From Malaciobacter marinus (GTDB taxonomy: Bacteria; Campylobacterota; Campylobacteria; Campylobacterales; Arcobacteraceae), in assembly GCF_003544855.1 (NCBI RefSeq), contig NZ_CP032101.1:1178001-1242000 (forward strand): a DNA stretch of 64,000 nt, in the 5' to 3' direction. The translations under genes were made by a program, and so were the position numbers. Below the pieces are notes generated by a model. It saw nothing but the letters and a program-made list of their open reading frames with translations. It ran no database searches and was not told the DNA's origin. Positions 55,158-63,925 of the stretch are shown in pieces. Positions within the stretch are counted from its first letter, which is position 1, and each line of letters begins with the position of its first letter.

Positions 55158-55790
55158 ATGAATATTGAAAATTTAAAAGATTTAGAAGCAGAGTTTTTAG
55201 ATGAATATCCAAAAGGTTTTGATGATGAACGACTTTTAAAATTAATGAAAAAATTCAACCCTGATAAGTTAGAAAAGATTTCAAAAGAAGCCTTTGATAA
55301 AAAGAATTTTTCACAACCAGATTTAATTTGTCAAAATTTTATAAATATAATTTCAAAATCTGTTGTAATCTCTTTTTATGATAAATTGAAGTTAAAAGAT
55401 GCTTTTATAAATATGGGAATGTATGAAAAAGATATGTTTAGTATTGCATTGTATGATATTTTATATAAAAACAAGAAAGAAGGATTTGATAGTATTGTAG
55501 AAATTTTATCAAAGTATAATCTTGCGAAATGGACTTTAATAACTATCATTCCATATTATATGAATAGAAAAAATGATTATTTTATTAAACCTACTACTGC
55601 AAAAAATATTATAAATTATTTAGAACTTGATAATTTAATATATAAACCTAGACCTTCATATGAATTTTATGTAAATTATAAAAAAAATTTAGATAAACTA
55701 AAAAAAGTAACGCAGAAATCTTTTACAAAGGATAACATCTGTTTTACGGCTTTTTTACGATTGGGAATAGAGATATGTATTACACATTAA
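55158..55790 (+). CDS. hypothetical protein, helical
   Basis: A 210-residue, Lys/Phe-rich, mostly helical protein I cannot name. It starts EAEFLDEYPKGFDD and includes FINIISKSVVISFYDKLKLKDAF and IIPYYMNRKNDYF. No signal or membrane segment. It lies 16 bp before the YciI gene, so it may be in the same transcript. The 183-bp gap upstream holds only a short 20-codon ORF. Confidence 0.5.
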   Translation: MNIENLKDLEAEFLDEYPKGFDDERLLKLMKKFNPDKLEKISKEAFDKKNFSQPDLICQNFINIISKSVVISFYDKLKLKDAFINMGMYEKDMFSIALYDILYKNKKEGFDSIVEILSKYNLAKWTLITIIPYYMNRKNDYFIKPTTAKNIINYLELDNLIYKPRPSYEFYVNYKKNLDKLKKVTQKSFTKDNICFTAFLRLGIEICITH

Positions 55791-55805
55791 TGAGGAGAGA
55801 ATAAG

Positions 55806-56099
55806 ATGTTTATAATTAATTTAAATTATGAAAAACCATTAGAAGAGGTTGATAAGTATTTAGATGCACACCTTAAATACTTAGAAGAACAATATAGCTT
55901 AGGAAACTTTGTAGCATCAGGTAAAAAAATACCAAGAACAGGTGGAGTTATCCTTTCAAAAATGAATTTTTTAACAGATTTAAAAAAGGTTTTAAGACAA
56001 GACCCTTTTCATAAAGCAAATTTAGCAACTTACGAAATTACAGAGTTTGTTCCTTCAATGGCAGCAAAAGAGTTTGAGGGTTTAAAAGAACTTACATAA
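55806..56099 (+). CDS. YciI family protein
   Basis: A 97-residue ferredoxin-like protein. It has HLKYLEEQYSLGNFVASGKKIPRTGGVIL near 23-51 and a QDPFHKANLATYEITEF end, as in YciI-family small dimeric proteins. The His (His23 region) and Asp of the family are visible. A muconolactone-isomerase-like role is suggested for the family. Confidence 0.88.
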   Translation: MFIINLNYEKPLEEVDKYLDAHLKYLEEQYSLGNFVASGKKIPRTGGVILSKMNFLTDLKKVLRQDPFHKANLATYEITEFVPSMAAKEFEGLKELT

Positions 56100-56106
56100 A
56101 TAACTT

Positions 56107-56138
56107 ATTAACTTAGAAGTTTAAACTTCTAAGTTAAT
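56107..56138. terminator. 32-bp perfect palindromic terminator after yciI
   Basis: ATTAACTTAGAAGTTT and its reverse complement abut with no loop, followed by TTTCT. In RNA it would fold with a small loop. Ends the yciI unit. Confidence 0.65.
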
Positions 56139-56223
56139 TTCTACTAAATACAAAAAATTTACAAAAAATGTGATATTATTTCTGTTGATTTTAATACTAT
56201 TATTTACAATATCAAGGAGAATT

Positions 56224-57591
56224 ATGTTTAAAATTTTTATAATTTTAATATTGTGTGTGTTTAATGTTGCATATGCAACTAATACGGAACAAATAAATTT
56301 AGTCGATACTTGGGTTGGTATAACAACTCTTGGTGTTTTTATTGTTGGATATTATGTGATTGCAAATGAAGAAAAATATGATGTAGATAAATCACTTCCT
56401 GCACTTTTTGTTGGGATATTTACATTTTTATTGATTGCAGTTTATTTTATACTAAATGGTTTAGATATAAAGCTCGTACATGAAGAAGCTGAAAATGTTA
56501 TTCTTGAAATTGCAGAGATATTTTTCTTTTTATTTGTAGCAATGACATATATTGAATCTTTAATTTATATGGGTGTTTTTGATAAGTTAAAATATAATCT
56601 TGTATCAAAAGGATTTACTTATAAAAAACTTTTTTGGGCAACAGGTTTTATTGCTTTTTTCTTATCTCCAATTGCTGATAATTTAACAACAGCGCTTATT
56701 TTATCAACTGTTTTAATAACTATTGAAAAACAAAAAAAAGAGTTTTTAGTTCCAGGAGCTATAAATATAGTAGTTGCTGCAAATGCAGGAGGTGCATGGT
56801 CGCCTTTTGGTGATATTACTACACTTATGGTATGGAGTTCAGGAAAAGGTGATTTCTTAGACTTTATTTATCTATTTCCAGCTTCAATTGTAGGGTATTT
56901 GATTACTGCTTTTTTACTCTCTCTTGTTGTACCAAATACAAAACCAGAATTTGATGCAAATATACCTATTCCTAAGATGAAAGAGGGTGCAAAAGCTATA
57001 ATAATACTTGGAATTTTAACAATTGTTATGGCAGTAGTTTCTCATCAAGTTTTAGATTTTCCAGCTATGTGGGGAATGATGGGTGGATTGGTTTTATTGA
57101 AAATATATTCATATAAACTAAAAAAAGAGTATGGAAGTGAGCATTTTGATATATTTCAATCTATGTCAAAAATAGAAAATAATACACTTATGTTTTTCTT
57201 TGGTATTTTAGCAGCTGTTGGTGCATTGTATTTTGTTGGTTGGCTAACACTTGCTTCTGTAATTTATGAGCCAAACTATTTAGGAGCAACATATTCAAAT
57301 ATTGCAGTTGGTTTTTTATCAGCAATAGTTGATAATGTTCCTGTAATGTCAGCAATATTAAAAGCAAATCCAAATATGGATCATGCAAATTGGTTATTAG
57401 TTACATTAACAGCTGGAATTGGAGGTTCATTGATCTCTTTTGGAAGTGCTGCTGGAGTAGGGGTTATGGGTAAATTAAAAGGTATTTATACATTTAATAG
57501 CCATATGAAATATGCATGGATGATATTGATTGGTTATTTTGTATCTATTGCTATTTGGTATGTGCAGTTTGATATTTTGAAGTTTTATTAA
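56224..57591 (+). CDS. nhaD: NhaD-type Na+/H+ antiporter
   Basis: A 455-residue antiporter with an N-terminal hydrophobic leader and about 12-13 hydrophobic segments. NhaD hallmarks include AFFLSPIADNLTTALILSTVL, NIVVAANAGGAWSPFGDITTLMVW and DNVPVMSAIL. It exports Na+ or Li+ for H+ at high pH. ATG 56224 has AAGGAG before it; an upstream in-frame start 18 codons earlier has none. It is flanked by terminators at both ends. Confidence 0.93.
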   Translation: MFKIFIILILCVFNVAYATNTEQINLVDTWVGITTLGVFIVGYYVIANEEKYDVDKSLPALFVGIFTFLLIAVYFILNGLDIKLVHEEAENVILEIAEIFFFLFVAMTYIESLIYMGVFDKLKYNLVSKGFTYKKLFWATGFIAFFLSPIADNLTTALILSTVLITIEKQKKEFLVPGAINIVVAANAGGAWSPFGDITTLMVWSSGKGDFLDFIYLFPASIVGYLITAFLLSLVVPNTKPEFDANIPIPKMKEGAKAIIILGILTIVMAVVSHQVLDFPAMWGMMGGLVLLKIYSYKLKKEYGSEHFDIFQSMSKIENNTLMFFFGILAAVGALYFVGWLTLASVIYEPNYLGATYSNIAVGFLSAIVDNVPVMSAILKANPNMDHANWLLVTLTAGIGGSLISFGSAAGVGVMGKLKGIYTFNSHMKYAWMILIGYFVSIAIWYVQFDILKFY

Positions 57592-57598
57592 TTATAAT

Positions 57599-57630
57599 AT
57601 TAAACTACTATATTATTATAGTAGTTTAAT
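57599..57630. terminator. bidirectional terminator nhaD / Crp-Fnr
   Basis: ATTAAACTACTATA / TATAGTAGTTTAAT forms a 14-bp stem with a TTAT loop between two convergent genes. Confidence 0.75.
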
Positions 57631-57641
57631 GTTTATCCTAC

Positions 57642-58250
57642 TTAATTAATTTTATTTTTTAATTCTTTTCTGATACGACTTAAATGAGTAGGTGAAATAC
57701 CTAAATACGATGCTATATAATACTTAGGAACTCTTTTTATAATATTTTTAAATTGTTCATTGAATTTTTCATACCTTTGTTTAGCATTATCAAGAACAAG
57801 AGAAGAGCTTATATCATCTCTTTCTAATACCCAATGTTTTTCTAAATAAAATATATGGAAATATTTCAAGTCATCATATTTTTCTAAAAGCTTTCTATAT
57901 TCATTATGTTTAATATCTATAACTATTGAATCCTCTATTGCTTGAACTACTGCATTTATTGGTTTTTTATATAATAGGGCAACCATTGGCCCATAAAATT
58001 TAGTTTCCCAGAAAAATTTCTTTGTATATTCTTCTGCTTTTTCATTAAATGAAAATGTTCTAAATAAACCTTTATATACATATGAAAATACATCTACTTT
58101 ATCATAGAGTTCAAATGCATATACATTTTTCTTTATTTCTTTTATTATGCATATATTTTTAAATTCTTTCCACGTTTTTTCTGAAATAGGATAATAAGAA
58201 TCTAAAGTTTTTTTAAGTGAATTAAATATTTGTTCTGTATTTATGTTCAT
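57642..58250 (-). CDS. Crp/Fnr family transcriptional regulator
   Basis: A 202-residue regulator. A cyclic-nucleotide-binding-type beta roll (about 20-110, with FSYVYKGLFRTFSFNEKAEEY) is joined to a C-terminal HTH (IASYLGISPTHLSRIRKELKN). The cysteines expected for an FNR Fe-S cluster are missing, so it senses something else. It is divergent from a DMT exporter gene, and a 21-bp dyad there overlaps that gene's RBS. Confidence 0.88.
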   Translation of the reverse strand: MNINTEQIFNSLKKTLDSYYPISEKTWKEFKNICIIKEIKKNVYAFELYDKVDVFSYVYKGLFRTFSFNEKAEEYTKKFFWETKFYGPMVALLYKKPINAVVQAIEDSIVIDIKHNEYRKLLEKYDDLKYFHIFYLEKHWVLERDDISSSLVLDNAKQRYEKFNEQFKNIIKRVPKYYIASYLGISPTHLSRIRKELKNKIN

Positions 58251-58328
58251 ATACCATCTTTATAATTTTAGAAAGGATATTATAAATTTATTAAAAAATC
58301 AACATATGTATATGACAAAACTAAATAA

Positions 58329-58349
58329 TTTTGATAATCTATATCAAAA
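58329..58349. promoter_or_regulatory. Crp/Fnr-like dyad over the DMT gene RBS
   Basis: TTTTGATA, 5 bases, TATCAAAA. FNR boxes are TTGAT-N4-ATCAA; here the spacing is 7. It ends at the AAAGGA RBS, so binding would repress the DMT gene. Confidence 0.5.
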
Positions 58350-58359
58350 AGGATATTTT

Positions 58360-59241
58360 ATGTCAAAAACTTTTTATGCACATATTTTAATTTTATTAGC
58401 AACGTTTATATCAGGAGGTTCATTTTTAGTATCTCAAAAGTTATCAGGAGTAATTAATCCTATATCAATTAATTTATTAAGATTTCTAATAGCAACAGTA
58501 ACTTTAATTCCTTTTATATTTTTAAAAAAAGAGTATAGAATAAAACTTATTTCAACTTTTAAAAGAGCATTTATAATAAGTTTTTTTTACACATCATTTT
58601 TAATAGGAATGTTTATCTCTTTAGAACACACAAGTGCTTTAAATACTGGAGCAATATTTACTCTTGTGCCTTTACTTACTGCATTATTATCAATAATATT
58701 TTTTAAACAAAAGATTCCCAAAAAACAATATATAGTGTATTTTTTTGGAATTATTGGAACTTGTATTGTAATATTTAAAGGAGATATAAAACTTCTTTTG
58801 TCACTAACTTTAAATAAAGGAGATATATTTTTTCTTATTTCTATTTTATTTATATCTATGTATTCTATTTGTGCAAAATATTTTTATAAAGAGGATGATA
58901 AATTAATTGTTTTAGTTTTTATGACATTAGTTGGCGGTTGCATTTGGATGTCACTTGCTTTATTCATATTTAATGTACCTTTACAATGGAATAGAATCAG
59001 TAGTGATAATTTTGTTTCTTTAGGGTATATTAGTATAGCTGCAACTTTGATTACTGCTTATTTATACCAAAAATGTACAGTTGTTTTAGGACCTAAGAAA
59101 ATCATGGCTTATACTTATTTAACTCCTGCTTCAATTGCAATACTTATGTTTATTGTTACATCTCAAGTTTTAACTTATTGGGTAATTATTGGTATATTGA
59201 TATCTACTTTTGCTACAGTATTGCTTTTGATAAAAAGTTAA
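58360..59241 (+). CDS. DMT family (EamA) transporter
   Basis: A 293-residue, ten-helix EamA exporter. It has two EamA repeats: ISGGSFLVSQKLSGVINPISINLLRF at the start and LGYISIAATLITAYLYQKCTVVLGPKK in repeat two. It exports amino acids, metabolites or drugs. ATG 58360 follows AAAAAGGA. Ends at a strong terminator. Confidence 0.9.
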   Translation: MSKTFYAHILILLATFISGGSFLVSQKLSGVINPISINLLRFLIATVTLIPFIFLKKEYRIKLISTFKRAFIISFFYTSFLIGMFISLEHTSALNTGAIFTLVPLLTALLSIIFFKQKIPKKQYIVYFFGIIGTCIVIFKGDIKLLLSLTLNKGDIFFLISILFISMYSICAKYFYKEDDKLIVLVFMTLVGGCIWMSLALFIFNVPLQWNRISSDNFVSLGYISIAATLITAYLYQKCTVVLGPKKIMAYTYLTPASIAILMFIVTSQVLTYWVIIGILISTFATVLLLIKS

Positions 59242-59242
59242 G

Positions 59243-59267
59243 TAAAAAGGGAGTCTTTCCCTTTTTA
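59243..59267 (+). terminator. Rho-independent terminator after DMT gene
   Basis: TAAAAAGGGA / TCCCTTTTTA with a 5-base loop, followed by TTA. Confidence 0.8.
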
Positions 59268-59356
59268 TTAATGTTCACAATAAATATTTTGGCAAATTTA
59301 TTACAAAAGGCGTTTTATTGTATAATACACTTTCAAATAAAAGTTAAAGGAAATAA

Positions 59357-59701
59357 ATGGAGCAATTACCAAACTGTCCAAAATGTAATAGCGAATATAC
59401 TTATGAAGATGGAAGCTTACTTGTATGCCCAGAGTGTGCACATGAGTGGTCTTTAAACGATACACAAGAAGATGAAGATATTTTAGTTGTAAAAGATGCA
59501 AATGGTACACTTTTAAATGATGGAGATGATGTAACAGTTATAAAAGATTTAAAAGTAAAAGGAAGCTCTTCTGGTATAAAAGTTGGAACAAAAATCAAAG
59601 GTATTAGACTTGTTGATGGAAATGATGGTCATAATATTGATTGTAAAGTACCAGGTGTTGGTGCAATAAAATTAAAACAAGAGTTTGTTAAAAAACAATA
59701 A
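59357..59701 (+). CDS. yjdM: PhnA/YjdM-family zinc-ribbon protein
   Basis: A 114-residue PhnA-like protein. The zinc ribbon is CPKC...CPEC (residues 7-10 and 24-27) and the C-domain has [29 protein letters not shown]. The link of this family to phosphonate use is historical; the role is unknown. Confidence 0.93.
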   Translation: MEQLPNCPKCNSEYTYEDGSLLVCPECAHEWSLNDTQEDEDILVVKDANGTLLNDGDDVTVIKDLKVKGSSSGIKVGTKIKGIRLVDGNDGHNIDCKVPGVGAIKLKQEFVKKQ

Positions 59702-59711
59702 TTTAATATAG

Positions 59712-60566
59712 ATGATTATTACCTTACCTAATTATATATTTGAAAATAAGCACTTATACCAAATAATAAATGACGACTCTGTTATTGCCTCAAAATCATC
59801 TATTTACAAAAAAGATATGATGTCTTTGAGAAATAGTATGCATTTGGTTATTTTGCTAGTAAATGGTAGTAAAATTTTACATCTTAAAAATAGTGATATT
59901 ACAATTAATAGTACAGATATACTCTATTTATCACAATCTAGTTATTTCATGAGTGAAATAACTGGAGATAAAAATAATTTTGAATCTATATTGATATTTT
60001 TTGATGATGAATATGTATTTAATTTTATTAAAAAATATAATATTATCTTAGATACAATTGAAAAAAAAGATGTTTTAGTATTAAATAGAGATCATTTCAT
60101 AAATAATTGTGTGAATATTGTAAATCAATTTTTCCAAACTAGTATAAATAATAGCCTTGATTTAGTAAAACTAAAACTAGATGAATTGTTTTTATATTCT
60201 CTTTCGAAAGATAAAGAAAGATTTAGTGCTTTTTTAAATAAAATTATACAAACAAAATCTTCAAGAACAAAATATATTTTAGAAGAAAACCTTGATATTA
60301 TAAATAGTGTTGATGATATGTGCAAACTTACTAGGCTTAATTCAAAAGCCTTAAGAAAAGAGATGATTAGATTATATAATCAAAATCCAAAAGAGTGGCT
60401 AGATGAAAAAAGACTTTCTCTTGCTAAAGCACTTCTTAAAAATACTCAAAAAAGTGTATCTCAAATAGCAACTTCATGTGGATATTCAAGTGTTTCATGG
60501 TTTATCATACAATTTAAAAAATATTATAAAACTACCCCTTTACTTTATAGGGAACAAAACTTATAA
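59712..60566 (+). CDS. AraC family transcriptional regulator
   Basis: A 284-residue regulator. An N-terminal sensor (about 20-150) is followed by AraC HTHs (NSVDDMCKLTRLNSKALRKEMIRLY and SVSQIATSCGYSSVSWFIIQFKKYYKTTP, about 195-280). It is 71 bp upstream of a co-directional monooxygenase/decarboxylase set and probably controls it. Confidence 0.92.
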   Translation: MIITLPNYIFENKHLYQIINDDSVIASKSSIYKKDMMSLRNSMHLVILLVNGSKILHLKNSDITINSTDILYLSQSSYFMSEITGDKNNFESILIFFDDEYVFNFIKKYNIILDTIEKKDVLVLNRDHFINNCVNIVNQFFQTSINNSLDLVKLKLDELFLYSLSKDKERFSAFLNKIIQTKSSRTKYILEENLDIINSVDDMCKLTRLNSKALRKEMIRLYNQNPKEWLDEKRLSLAKALLKNTQKSVSQIATSCGYSSVSWFIIQFKKYYKTTPLLYREQNL

Positions 60567-60607
60567 AAAAAGAAACTTTTCTTATACCTTATTTTTCTAA
60601 ATTCTTT

Positions 60608-60613
60608 TATAAT
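60608..60613 (+). promoter_or_regulatory. -10 box of the monooxygenase operon
   Basis: TATAAT followed 25 bp later by the start codon, with AAAAGGAG between. Confidence 0.5.
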
Positions 60614-60637
60614 CTTCTAAATCTAAAAGGAGATTAT

Positions 60638-60931
60638 ATGAAAACTATAGTATTTATTTTCGCTACATTACATCCTAAAAAGGATAGTTTTGAAAAAGTA
60701 AGTGAGATAATAAAATCAATTATTGATAATACAAGAAAAGAAGTGGGGTGTATAGAATTTAATTTATATGAAGATTTTGAAAAGAAAAAATTATATCTAT
60801 ATGAGCAATGGAGAGATGAGTTATCTATAACAAAGCACTTTACCTATGATTATACTTTAAAAGCAATTGCAAATTTAAAAGATTATCAGGAAAAAGAGAC
60901 TGATGTAATAAAAATGAAGAAGATAAAATGA
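60638..60931 (+). CDS. antibiotic biosynthesis monooxygenase (ABM) family protein
   Basis: A 97-residue ferredoxin-like dimer-barrel protein. It has the EVGCIEFNLYEDFEKKKLYLYEQWRDE and a His in the KHFTYDY helix. Probable quinol-type monooxygenase. Its stop overlaps the next gene's ATG by 4 bp (ATGA). Second ABM gene of the window, at 13 kb from the first; the two are not near-identical. Confidence 0.88.
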   Translation: MKTIVFIFATLHPKKDSFEKVSEIIKSIIDNTRKEVGCIEFNLYEDFEKKKLYLYEQWRDELSITKHFTYDYTLKAIANLKDYQEKETDVIKMKKIK

Positions 60932-61302
60932 AATCAGAAAGATATAACAAAGGTTGGGAAAAGTTAAAAGAAGTAGATGGTAGTGCAGGGGAAAAAGTAA
61001 TTGAGTCATTAAAGGATATTGCTCCAGAGTTTGCAGATTTACTTATTGAGTTTCCTTTTGGAGATATTTATTCAAGAGAGAAGTTAGATTTAAAATCAAG
61101 AGAAATTGCAACTATTGCTGCACTTACTGTGATGGGTAACGCTACAGAACAATTAAAAGTACATATTCATGCAGGATTAAATGTGGGGTGTACAAAAGAA
61201 GAAATTGTTGAGATTATAATACAAATGTCAGTTTATGGTGGCTTTCCTTGTGCTCTAAATGGTTTATTTGCAATGAAGGAAATATTTAATAATGATAGAT
61301 AA
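60928..61302 (+). CDS. carboxymuconolactone decarboxylase (CMD/AhpD-like) family protein
   Basis: A 124-residue helical CMD-type protein. It has LKSREIATIAALTVMGNATEQLKVHIHAGLNVGCTKEEIVEIIIQM (about 52-97). The HIHAGLNVGCT with no CxxC resembles CMD rather than AhpD peroxidase. It overlaps both neighbours. Confidence 0.92.
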   Translation: MKSERYNKGWEKLKEVDGSAGEKVIESLKDIAPEFADLLIEFPFGDIYSREKLDLKSREIATIAALTVMGNATEQLKVHIHAGLNVGCTKEEIVEIIIQMSVYGGFPCALNGLFAMKEIFNNDR

Positions 61303-61516
61303 AAGATATGAATTTTATATTTTTAGTTTTCTAGTAACTATGTTTATGTCATTTATTATTTCTGCTATTTTAATAATTATAAACTTAGGATTTACAAATG
61401 AGTTTTTATTACTTTTGTTAAATGCTTGGTGGAAAGCATGGATAGTAGCTTTTTTTTCTGTTATTTTTATAATTCCTTTCGTTAGAAAGATAATGAAAAA
61501 AATTATAAAATATTAA
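61292..61516 (+). CDS. DUF2798 membrane protein
   Basis: A 74-residue two-helix membrane protein. Helices are at about 10-30 and 45-65, with the family's NAWWKAWIVAF segment. Overlaps the CMD gene by 11 bp, so part of that operon. Confidence 0.85.
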   Translation: MIDKRYEFYIFSFLVTMFMSFIISAILIIINLGFTNEFLLLLLNAWWKAWIVAFFSVIFIIPFVRKIMKKIIKY

Positions 61517-61588
61517 AGTAGTAATTTTATGTTTCAAGTTTATTTATATTATTATTACATGGTATAATAATCTAACAAAAGGAGTTTT

Positions 61589-61987
61589 ATGGAAAAAAAT
61601 GAAAAAAAAGAGCTTATAAAAAAAATATTTTCAGAAGTATTAGGTGCTTCTAATGTAGATACTAAAATTATAGAAAAATATATCTCTTCTGATTATATAC
61701 AAAATGTAGATGGTAATACTTTAGATTATGATGGCTTTATAAGTCATATGAAAAAGCAAAAAGAAGTTATAGATTCTTTAGATGTTAATTTTTTGGCTAT
61801 TGCACAAGATGGTGAAAATGTTTTTACAAATCACATAGTAACAGCTGTTAAAAAAGATGAAAGTATAGTAAAAGTAAAAGTTATAGCACAATTTGTAATT
61901 AAAAATAATTTATTAGTAAAGTGTGATGAATTAACACAAATGTTATCAGGAAAAGATGAGGATAAAGATATAGGTTCAAGACATTAA
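61589..61987 (+). CDS. SnoaL/NTF2-like protein
   Basis: A 132-residue cone-fold protein. It has IIEKYISSDYIQNVDGNTLDYDGFISHMKKQKE and a central VFTNHIVTAVKKDESIVKVKVIAQFVI strand set. Possibly binds a small hydrophobic substrate. Own AAAGGAG RBS. Ends at a hairpin shared with the dsbC-like gene. Confidence 0.82.
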   Translation: MEKNEKKELIKKIFSEVLGASNVDTKIIEKYISSDYIQNVDGNTLDYDGFISHMKKQKEVIDSLDVNFLAIAQDGENVFTNHIVTAVKKDESIVKVKVIAQFVIKNNLLVKCDELTQMLSGKDEDKDIGSRH

Positions 61988-62010
61988 GTTTTGATGAAAT
62001 ACTTATAAAA

Positions 62011-62031
62011 TAAACCACAAAATGTGGTTTA
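62011..62031. terminator. bidirectional terminator
   Basis: TAAACCACA / TGTGGTTTA with an AAA loop, then TTTTATT; sits between the convergent SnoaL-like and DsbC-like genes. Confidence 0.8.
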
Positions 62032-62033
62032 TT

Positions 62034-62768
62034 TTATTGTAAGTCAATATTGTATTTTTTCAACAATTCTACCCAAACAAGTTTTTTGCCATCTTTATTA
62101 AAAAGAGTAGGTGTTCCTCTTATATTTAATTTTTGAGCAATAATCATCTGTTCTTCTAAACTCTTTTCAAGTTTTGCTAACTCATCTTTTGAGATTTTTC
62201 TATTTTTAAACTCTTTTGAATCAGCATTTGTATTTAACATAGCTTTGATTTTTTCTTCATTTGTTTTTTTACTCATAAAATATATAGATAAATCTCTTGC
62301 ATTATTATGAAAACTTAATGGGAAGAAAAATACTCTAATTTTTACATGTTTTTCAAGTTTTGGAAAAAATGATTCAAGTTTTTTACAATATGGACATTCA
62401 GGATCAGTAAATAATACATACTCATCTTTTCCGCTTCCATAAGTTAAAGCTTCTTTCCCAATTGTATTTGATAAATCAACAGGTAAAGTAATAGCATCAC
62501 CACTATTTACATCCATTACATTTCCCGCAATTAGAACTTTTTTATCTTTTGTTAAAAATAATTCTTGAGGTTTTCCTTGAATTATTGAATCAAGTATATA
62601 AATACTACCCATATCAAAAGCTTTACTAACTTTAATATCTGCTTTTTGTAGAAGATTCAAGTTATTGATTTGTTTTATCTCTTCTTTTGTAACTTCTTTT
62701 GGCTCATAAGCATTTAGCACACTAAGAAAAGAAAACACTAATAAACTTAATTTTAAGATTTTTGTCAT
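62034..62768 (-). CDS. DsbC-like periplasmic thiol:disulfide oxidoreductase
   Basis: A 244-residue periplasmic protein with a signal peptide (MTKILKLSLLVFSFLSVLNA). A dimerisation-type N-domain is followed by a thioredoxin fold with the CPYC active site (FTDPECPYCKKLE, about 136-148) and cis-Pro loop RGTPTLF. CPYC fits DsbC/G-type isomerase or thiol oxidase. ATG 62768 has AGGAA before it; the 35-codon longer form lacks an RBS. Confidence 0.9.
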   Translation of the reverse strand: MTKILKLSLLVFSFLSVLNAYEPKEVTKEEIKQINNLNLLQKADIKVSKAFDMGSIYILDSIIQGKPQELFLTKDKKVLIAGNVMDVNSGDAITLPVDLSNTIGKEALTYGSGKDEYVLFTDPECPYCKKLESFFPKLEKHVKIRVFFFPLSFHNNARDLSIYFMSKKTNEEKIKAMLNTNADSKEFKNRKISKDELAKLEKSLEEQMIIAQKLNIRGTPTLFNKDGKKLVWVELLKKYNIDLQ

Positions 62769-62960
62769 ATAAGTTCCTATTATATAAAATTTATCTGTGT
62801 ATGATACACAAAGTTTGTTTAGATTGTGTAAAAGAATAAGAATAATTAATAATTTATGATAAATATTTGGCAATAATTATGTATATATTAGTTGCATTAC
62901 AACAAAATTAAGAGCTAAAGATTTTAAAAAGAAGAGTTCTATTAGTTAATATATTTGAAG

Positions 62961-63212
62961 CTAGTATCCGTACTCTTCTTTAAGTTTTTCAATTTTGTTT
63001 CTTATTAAACTCTCTTTCCAACCATGTCTTCTTGCAAAATTAGAAATTTCTTTTTCTCTTTGCTCTTTATCGCAAAATACAAAGATTCTTTTAATAAAAG
63101 GTTTTGGTATTTGAATTGCTACCATTTGAAAATAATTGTCTTTACAATCTCTTGAACAAAAGACTTTACTTATTGATATTTTCTTTTGACAGTAGGGACA
63201 ATGATTAGACAT
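62961..63212 (-). CDS. small zinc-ribbon protein, unknown function
   Basis: An 83-residue protein. It begins MSNHCPYCQKKISISKVFCSRDC, a zinc ribbon of four Cys, and has a basic C-half with ISNFARRHGWKESLIRNKIEKLKEEYG, perhaps a helix-turn-helix. ATG 63212 follows AAGGATATTT. It may bind DNA or RNA. I do not know the family. Confidence 0.65.
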   Translation of the reverse strand: MSNHCPYCQKKISISKVFCSRDCKDNYFQMVAIQIPKPFIKRIFVFCDKEQREKEISNFARRHGWKESLIRNKIEKLKEEYGY

Positions 63213-63373
63213 AAATATCCTTTTTTGTATTTTAAAATTTGGAGTATAACAAATAAACTTTAAATGCAACTAAGTTGCCAGCTAAATATTAGAATAATTA
63301 ATTAGTTTTGATATAAATCATACAAATATTTCATTTTTTTGTTTAAAATCTTAAAAATTTTAGAGGCTTGTAT

Positions 63374-63925
63374 ATGATTCAAAAATATTTTCATAGAATG
63401 AAATCAAAATCAAAAAGAGAATCAAGAAAACCAATAAGCAAAATCTTATGGTCGTTTATTGGTTCATTTTTAGGAATATATTTTATTGCTATATTTGGAA
63501 AATGGTTCTCTATTGAAGATAGCTTTTTTCTACTTGGTTCTTTTGGAGCTTCTGCTGTACTTGTATATGGCGCACCACAAGCACCTTTTTCACAACCACG
63601 AAATTTAATTGGTGGGCATATTTTATCTGCATTAGTCTCTGTTTGTATTGTAAAAGTTTTTTTAGGAGTTCTTTCTTTAGAAATATTATGTGCTCTTAGT
63701 GTCTCTTTGTCTATATTACTTATGCATTATAGTTGTACCATGCATCCTCCAGGTGGAGCAACAGCACTTATTTATGTAATAGGAAGTAGCCAAATTCAAG
63801 ATTTAGGGTGGTTATACCCTTTTACTCCAATTGCAATAGGTGCATTACTAATGCTCCTTGTAGCACTATTTGTAAATAACCTATCGCAAAATGAAAAAAG
63901 GCATTATCCAACTTATTGGATTTAA
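63374..63925 (+). CDS. HPP family membrane protein
   Basis: A 183-residue, four- to five-helix protein. HPP hallmarks are GSFGASAVLVYGAPQAPFSQPRNLIGGH (about 55-80) and MHPPGGATAL (about 122-131). HPP proteins are candidate nitrite or nitrogen-linked transporters. ATG 63374 follows AGAGG; a TTG two codons earlier is also possible. Its stop overlaps that of the next, convergent gene. Confidence 0.9.
   Translation: MIQKYFHRMKSKSKRESRKPISKILWSFIGSFLGIYFIAIFGKWFSIEDSFFLLGSFGASAVLVYGAPQAPFSQPRNLIGGHILSALVSVCIVKVFLGVLSLEILCALSVSLSILLMHYSCTMHPPGGATALIYVIGSSQIQDLGWLYPFTPIAIGALLMLLVALFVNNLSQNEKRHYPTYWI

Noticed and set aside
60638-60931. duplication of the ABM gene at 47.2 kb
   Set aside because: The two ABM proteins are about equal in length but their sequences differ throughout; no shared DNA.
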